Below, in pieces: positions 56,001 through 59,466 of a DNA stretch of 59,466 nt. The stretch's first letter is position 1; every line of letters begins with the position of its first letter. The notes beneath the pieces were generated by a model that ran no database searches, had not been told where the DNA came from, and saw nothing but the letters and a program-made list of their open reading frames with translations. Made by a program: the position numbers and the translations under genes. Source of the DNA: a virus; the IMG/VR virus record IMGVR_UViG_3300046744_000160, positions 1 to 59,466 of that record, one strand, 5' to 3'.

Positions 56001-56348
56001 TTACCACCCTGATGGAGTTCCAGTTAAAATCGAAGGACTGGCTTTCTCTGCAATGTCGGCATCTAATGCTGCCTTGACTTCATCTTCAGTCTGGCCCATG
56101 TCAGCCAAAACTTTGGCTTTGCACCAGTCCTTGGTTAAATCATTATATGCCACAAACTCTGCGCCGTCTTCCATCTCTACGCCAGTTGTGCCGTATTTAG
56201 TTGCGGAAAGGGCGTTGCCGTCAGCGTCTGTTTCGCTGTCGGAGGTCGCTGTTACACGCCAGTGAATTGTTTTTACAACGTCAGAGTTGTCCCCTTCAGT
56301 TGCTACGCGGTCAAGTTGTGGGTATGTCCACTCGTATGAATTAGCCAT
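56001..56348 (-). CDS. Small protein beside the fibre genes
   Basis: The 115-residue protein starts 'SYEWTYPQLDRVATEGDNSDVVKTIHWRVTATSDSETD' and ends with a short helical 'DEVKAALDADIAEKASP'. The opening '.Y.W.....V......L.NVV..I.W.V.......' is familiar from proteins beside fibres of marine phages. No function is established. It is followed at once by the DUF6447-like gene. Confidence 0.6.
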   Translation of the reverse strand: MANSYEWTYPQLDRVATEGDNSDVVKTIHWRVTATSDSETDADGNALSATKYGTTGVEMEDGAEFVAYNDLTKDWCKAKVLADMGQTEDEVKAALDADIAEKASPSILTGTPSGW

Positions 56349-56357
56349 TGTCTACTC

Positions 56358-56708
56358 CTAGTAAGGGCTATCGCCGCAGCATGAAGGCCAAGCTGCTTTG
56401 AGTTCAGTGATTGTGGTTGCGCTATTGCCAGCCGTAGGCGCATCACGCAGCGCCTGTTTGTCAGCAACGATTGCAGCGGTATCTGTGCTTGCTTCCAGTG
56501 CCTTCATGTAGTCAGTATCCAAAGCCTCAAGCAGCGGCTTACGGGCTTCGCGTATCTTGTCGGCAAAGATTGCTTTGGCTGTTGCCAAGTCCTCTGTGAT
56601 GACCGTGCCGTCCAATGCCCAAGCATTACGGAAATGTCTGTCGCTTGGTACTGTGGCTGATGTGGCAGCAATCTCATTGCCGTCTTTGTCTGCTATGATT
56701 GTTGTCAT
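56358..56708 (-). CDS. 'FRNAW' protein, possible fibre-assembly factor
   Basis: The ATG at 56708 makes an ATGA overlap with the gene before it. The 116-residue protein reads MTTIIADKDGNEIAATSATV, then 'PSDRHFRNAWALDGTVITEDLATAKAIFADKIREARKPLLEALDTDYMKALE'. The motif D-R-x-F-R-N-A-W recurs at the very end of the upstream protein. In marine phages this domain is often placed beside fibre genes and annotated as a tail-assembly chaperone. That role is inference. The C-terminus has a Cys-Cys pair, 'WPSCCGDSPY'. Confidence 0.65.
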   Translation of the reverse strand: MTTIIADKDGNEIAATSATVPSDRHFRNAWALDGTVITEDLATAKAIFADKIREARKPLLEALDTDYMKALEASTDTAAIVADKQALRDAPTAGNSATTITELKAAWPSCCGDSPY

Positions 56709-57133
56709 GCCGCTATTCTCCACGCATTTCTAAACTCTCTGTCTGGCTGCTGTTCACGCCTAATGATTTTAAGATGAACACTGTTGCTGGTTTCGTAGTT
56801 GCGCCAGATGTGTTGTGGCACGTCCTTCATAATGAGATACAACAAGGCTTCTTCTTCTGTTTTCGGACCTTCTCTTGGTGTGTCGTGCAGCAAGTAGCCT
56901 CTGCCTTCACTGTGCCGTGTAAAGTCTGGCTTTGCTTCGTCTTTTTTCAGTTCCCAATAAACCCACACGGGCGGGAAAACATCACCGTGCATCAGTGCAG
57001 TCATTGCTTCTGGACTGGGGTGGTAAACAGCACAACAGTCCATATCTATATCTTCATACACCACACAATACTCAGTCTTGAAAAAAGGCCGTAATTCTTT
57101 TCTGACTTTTCTCAGTCTATCAAGCATTTGCAT
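56705..57133 (-). CDS. Protein of unknown function ending in a 'FRNAW' motif
   Basis: The 142-residue protein begins MQMLDRLRKVRKELRPFFKTEYC and has an alpha/beta body 'VVYEDIDMDCCAVYHPSPEAMTALMHGDVFPPVWVYWELKK'. After 'EEEALLYLIMKDVPQHIWRNYETSNSVHLKIIRREQQ' it ends 'DREFRNAWRIAA'. The last segment is a short form of the motif that opens the next protein's domain, so the pair may have split from one gene or share a binding site. No known family covers the body. Confidence 0.55.
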   Translation of the reverse strand: MQMLDRLRKVRKELRPFFKTEYCVVYEDIDMDCCAVYHPSPEAMTALMHGDVFPPVWVYWELKKDEAKPDFTRHSEGRGYLLHDTPREGPKTEEEALLYLIMKDVPQHIWRNYETSNSVHLKIIRREQQPDREFRNAWRIAA

Positions 57134-57456
57134 TAGGTATCACCAATCGTGCCTACAGAGTGATAACCCGTATCAAACCTTCCATTAGCGTTTTTTGTGT
57201 CATCAAAGACTACCATTCGCATATTACTTGTGCTTCTGCTGCGACAAGATGATATTGCAGCTTGGTCACTCCCCGGTCCTATTGAATTTCCATAAATTGC
57301 GTAGTCGTCATTATCCATACTTGTTGAAAAATCAAAGGTTGTGTCACCTCCCTGATTGTCAGTTGTGCCACTGCAATTAAAGCTATCCTGCAAGCTGGCT
57401 TGATTTGCTGACGCAAACATAGTTGCGCCAATATGGTCAGGTCCAAAGCTACTCAT
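57133..57456 (-). CDS. Small protein of unknown function among the fibre genes
   Basis: The 107-residue protein 'FGPDHIGATMFASANQASLQDSFNCSGTTDNQGG' continues 'DTTFDFSTSMDNDDYAIYGNSIGPGSDQAAISSCRSRSTSNMRMVVFDDTKN'. It is Ser/Asn/Asp-rich and probably beta. It overlaps the end of the large fibre gene by eight bases. It could be a fibre-tip or fibre-attached peptide, but I know no family. Confidence 0.5.
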   Translation of the reverse strand: MSSFGPDHIGATMFASANQASLQDSFNCSGTTDNQGGDTTFDFSTSMDNDDYAIYGNSIGPGSDQAAISSCRSRSTSNMRMVVFDDTKNANGRFDTGYHSVGTIGDT

Positions 57457-59416
57457 TTGCGGTCTCCATTGCCGCCAGACGGCTTTCTAATTGTTCAATT
57501 TTTTTGTGAGCATCTTGGAGTGCCGACACCAAGATTGGTGTGATGCGTCCGTAATCCATAGACATCATCGCATCCTCGTCATCGCCAGTGCTTACTGCCT
57601 CTGGCATCACCTCTTCCATCTCTTGGGCAATGAAGCCCATAGACCGTGGGCCATCAGGGTCAACCTTCCAGCTATATGACACAGGGTTCATAGCCATCAG
57701 CTTGTCTGTGGCCTGCAGTGGTTCGATGTCTTGCTTTAGTCTGATGTCAGAAGTGGTGTTGTATGTGACGCCAGATGTTGTGGTTGACACCGTACCGATA
57801 GCAGACTGACCTTGGCGAAACTGCAAAGCAGTTCCGTTTGAGTTTCTGTCAATCCGAACCATCGTTGCACTGCCCGACCCAGTTGGAAAAACAGTGAAGC
57901 CATTTGTGTCATTAAGAGAGGTTGCCCCCACCAGAAAATTAGCTGAGTCGTCAAACCTAGCCCGCTCACTTACATCACTCGCAGAACCTGCAGTATAAAA
58001 ACGTATCTCTCCACCGTCACTGTTGTTCTGAATGTTAATCTGTGCAAATCGTTCCGTACCAGAACGTCCAGTGCGGCGTCCTTCGATAATTCCATTTCTG
58101 CCTGTGTTGGCAGTGTTAAAAACTAAGTTGGTGTGTTCATCAGCAGTAGTTTCAACAGCTAATACTTTGCCACCACTTGCTGATGTAGGTGAAGCAGTGC
58201 CGATGCCGACATTGCCGTCCGATGAAATGTGCATCCTAGTTGCATAGCTACCCGCACTATTAGTCACATTAAAGTTCATAGAGCCGTAACTGTATGTACC
58301 GCCCTGCGCCTCGTGTTTAACGTGGATACCCGCCGTGGCGGTCTCTGCTACACCGTTGGTTCCACGGTTAGTAAACTGGATACTAGAAAGATTGTTCGCA
58401 GTTTGATTGCTATTGTGGATTGCAATGTTAGGACCACTTTGTGATGACGGCTCTTTGTCTATCGTTGTGCCGCTGTCTGATTTTTCGATTTGCAAAAGAG
58501 CGTCAGGTGACGCAGTGCCGATGCCGACATTTCCGCTCGCATCTATTACTAACGAGTTCGCAGGTGCTTGTTGGATATAAATCGGTGTAACAAAACCAGA
58601 GGCTCTATCATCGTTTGCCCTCACAATGTTTAAGTCACCACCGCTTACTTGAAAGCCCCAGTTTTTTTGATTTGATGCAGCATCCGTATCTCTCAACCAA
58701 AGCTGGGTAGTGCCTGTGCTATCGAAAATCGAACCGTTGTTGTGGGCTGTAGAAACCACGTTTAATTTGCCATCTGGAGCGGTAACTCCCAGACCCAGCA
58801 AACCCGCCGATGTCAGGCGCATCCGTTCAGCCGACCCCGTGGCAAACACCATATCGTCTGCACCACTTGTTCTAAAGATGTACGGATTAGACGTATCGCT
58901 TGCTGCGCCACTGGACGCAAACCTCAAACCGCCATTTACTCTTGCGCCGTGAGACTGCGTGTCTAATTTAAGTGAGTTGTCGTAGTACAGTTCAACTGAC
59001 CCGTCAGTTTTAGCAACCAACATCTGTTCAGCTTGGTTTTTCATAAGCTGGATGTTGTTGCCGTTAGTGGTAATAAGGAAGTTGCCTGTGCCTACATCTT
59101 CGATAAATGAGTTGTTGTTGGAGTGATGTATCTTCAGGCCATCATTGCTTGTTCCAACGTAAATATTATCAGTATCAGCTATTACAATATCGTTGCCGTT
59201 GCTTTGTAAGTCACCGCCAAGCTGGGGACTGGTGTCGTTCACCAAGTCGGTGCTTACAGTGCCAAACGACAGAGTGCCGGAGCCGTTGGTCTTTAGCACC
59301 TGACCATTGCTCCCATCTGCTGTTGGATAGGTTAAGCTGTTTATTTCTGCGGAGCCTGTAACAGTCAGACCATCAGCAGTATTAAATCGTTGTACACCAG
59401 AGCCGATATAACCCAT
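57449..59416 (-). CDS. Tail fibre with C-terminal S74 intramolecular chaperone
   Basis: The 655-residue protein starts 'IGSGVQRFNTADGLTVTGSAEINSLTYPTADGSNGQVLKTNGSGTLSFG', a fibre N-domain of the marine type. It carries beta repeats such as 'GNVGIGTASPDALLQIEKSD' and 'DGNVGIGTASPTSASGGK', and ends in a Peptidase_S74 domain: 'TTSDIRLKQDIEPLQATDKLMAMNPVSYSW', 'PRSMGFIAQEMEEVMPEAV', 'MDYGRITPILVSALQDAHKKIEQLESRLAAM'. The Ser before Asp in 'TSDIRLKQDI' is the expected self-cleavage site. Its start overlaps the partial gene at the right edge (TGATG). Confidence 0.85.
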   Translation of the reverse strand: MGYIGSGVQRFNTADGLTVTGSAEINSLTYPTADGSNGQVLKTNGSGTLSFGTVSTDLVNDTSPQLGGDLQSNGNDIVIADTDNIYVGTSNDGLKIHHSNNNSFIEDVGTGNFLITTNGNNIQLMKNQAEQMLVAKTDGSVELYYDNSLKLDTQSHGARVNGGLRFASSGAASDTSNPYIFRTSGADDMVFATGSAERMRLTSAGLLGLGVTAPDGKLNVVSTAHNNGSIFDSTGTTQLWLRDTDAASNQKNWGFQVSGGDLNIVRANDDRASGFVTPIYIQQAPANSLVIDASGNVGIGTASPDALLQIEKSDSGTTIDKEPSSQSGPNIAIHNSNQTANNLSSIQFTNRGTNGVAETATAGIHVKHEAQGGTYSYGSMNFNVTNSAGSYATRMHISSDGNVGIGTASPTSASGGKVLAVETTADEHTNLVFNTANTGRNGIIEGRRTGRSGTERFAQINIQNNSDGGEIRFYTAGSASDVSERARFDDSANFLVGATSLNDTNGFTVFPTGSGSATMVRIDRNSNGTALQFRQGQSAIGTVSTTTSGVTYNTTSDIRLKQDIEPLQATDKLMAMNPVSYSWKVDPDGPRSMGFIAQEMEEVMPEAVSTGDDEDAMMSMDYGRITPILVSALQDAHKKIEQLESRLAAMETANE

Positions 59417-59466
59417 CAGGTAATCTCCAATATAGAAAGTGTAACATCAGCAGAAGTTGAAGCACT
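59416..59466 (-). CDS. C-terminal end of a leftward gene cut by the right edge
   Basis: The visible 16 residues read SASTSADVTLSILEIT and end with a TGA that shares its last base with the ATG of the fibre gene (TGATG). The text looks like the end of a small structural protein. If the molecule is circular, it may lie next to the gene cut at the left edge (1-169). The two fragments are in different frames when joined directly. Confidence 0.6.
   Translation of the reverse strand, partial: SASTSADVTLSILEIT

Noticed and set aside
1-59466. tRNA genes, integrase and attachment site
   Set aside because: I looked for cloverleaf-like runs and for tyrosine or serine recombinase motifs and found none that I could support.

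Overview
The window reads as most of the genome of a tailed, podovirus-like phage, probably infecting a marine alphaproteobacterium. The evidence is a compact two-strand layout with many one- to four-base gene overlaps, a full head and packaging set, no sheath, tail-tube or tape-measure genes, three very large virion-type proteins, and gene families I know mainly from uncultured marine phages (small basic DUF5872/DUF6321-like proteins, 'SAGAFGGSRAG' and 'FRNAW' proteins). I see no integrase, no phage RNA polymerase, no ParA/ParB and no tRNA. The host assignment is inference.

Layout. (1) 1-17501, leftward: large terminase, a 1126-residue protein with an HEXXH site, portal, a membrane/lysis cluster (EF-hand membrane protein, holin-like protein), GroES-like co-chaperonin, scaffold-like protein, major capsid protein with its own terminator, then small basic proteins and two P22-gp4-like adaptors. 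(2) 17502-22800, leftward: a palindrome-rich non-coding block, a DUF932-like gene, a Cys-rich 'KTGPI' protein, a VRR-type nuclease overlapping the small terminase, and a second block of TGTAAC palindromes. (3) 22800-27000: two divergent promoter regions. The first holds a long inverted repeat and a perfect 20-bp parS-like palindrome (23028-23047). Around these lie small genes, an HNH protein, an adenine methyltransferase-like protein, zinc-ribbon proteins, a TSCPD-like protein and a ribbon-helix-helix-like protein. (4) 27292-33903, leftward: replication genes in one block, namely family A DNA polymerase, UvrD-like helicase, archaeo-eukaryotic-type primase and an SSB-like protein. (5) 34012-35859, rightward: SNF2-like helicase and two small genes. 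(6) 35856-59466, leftward: endolysin, internal virion proteins, a gp10-like tail protein and a long series of tail-fibre genes, two with C-terminal S74 chaperone domains and one with 27 copies of a 17-residue repeat.

How it fits together. The leftward late genes that run off base 1 appear to continue from base 59466 down to the endolysin. The molecule is therefore probably circular or circularly permuted and was opened inside the late operon. The genes cut at the two edges do not join in one frame, so some sequence is probably missing between them.

Six small genes or revised small genes come from manual reading: 3414-3572, 24192-24368, 27006-27164, 35454-35618 and the two edge fragments. Several starts were moved to fit a Shine-Dalgarno site or an ATGA overlap.

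The most unusual feature is the chromosomal-type parS site in a phage that shows no partition genes.
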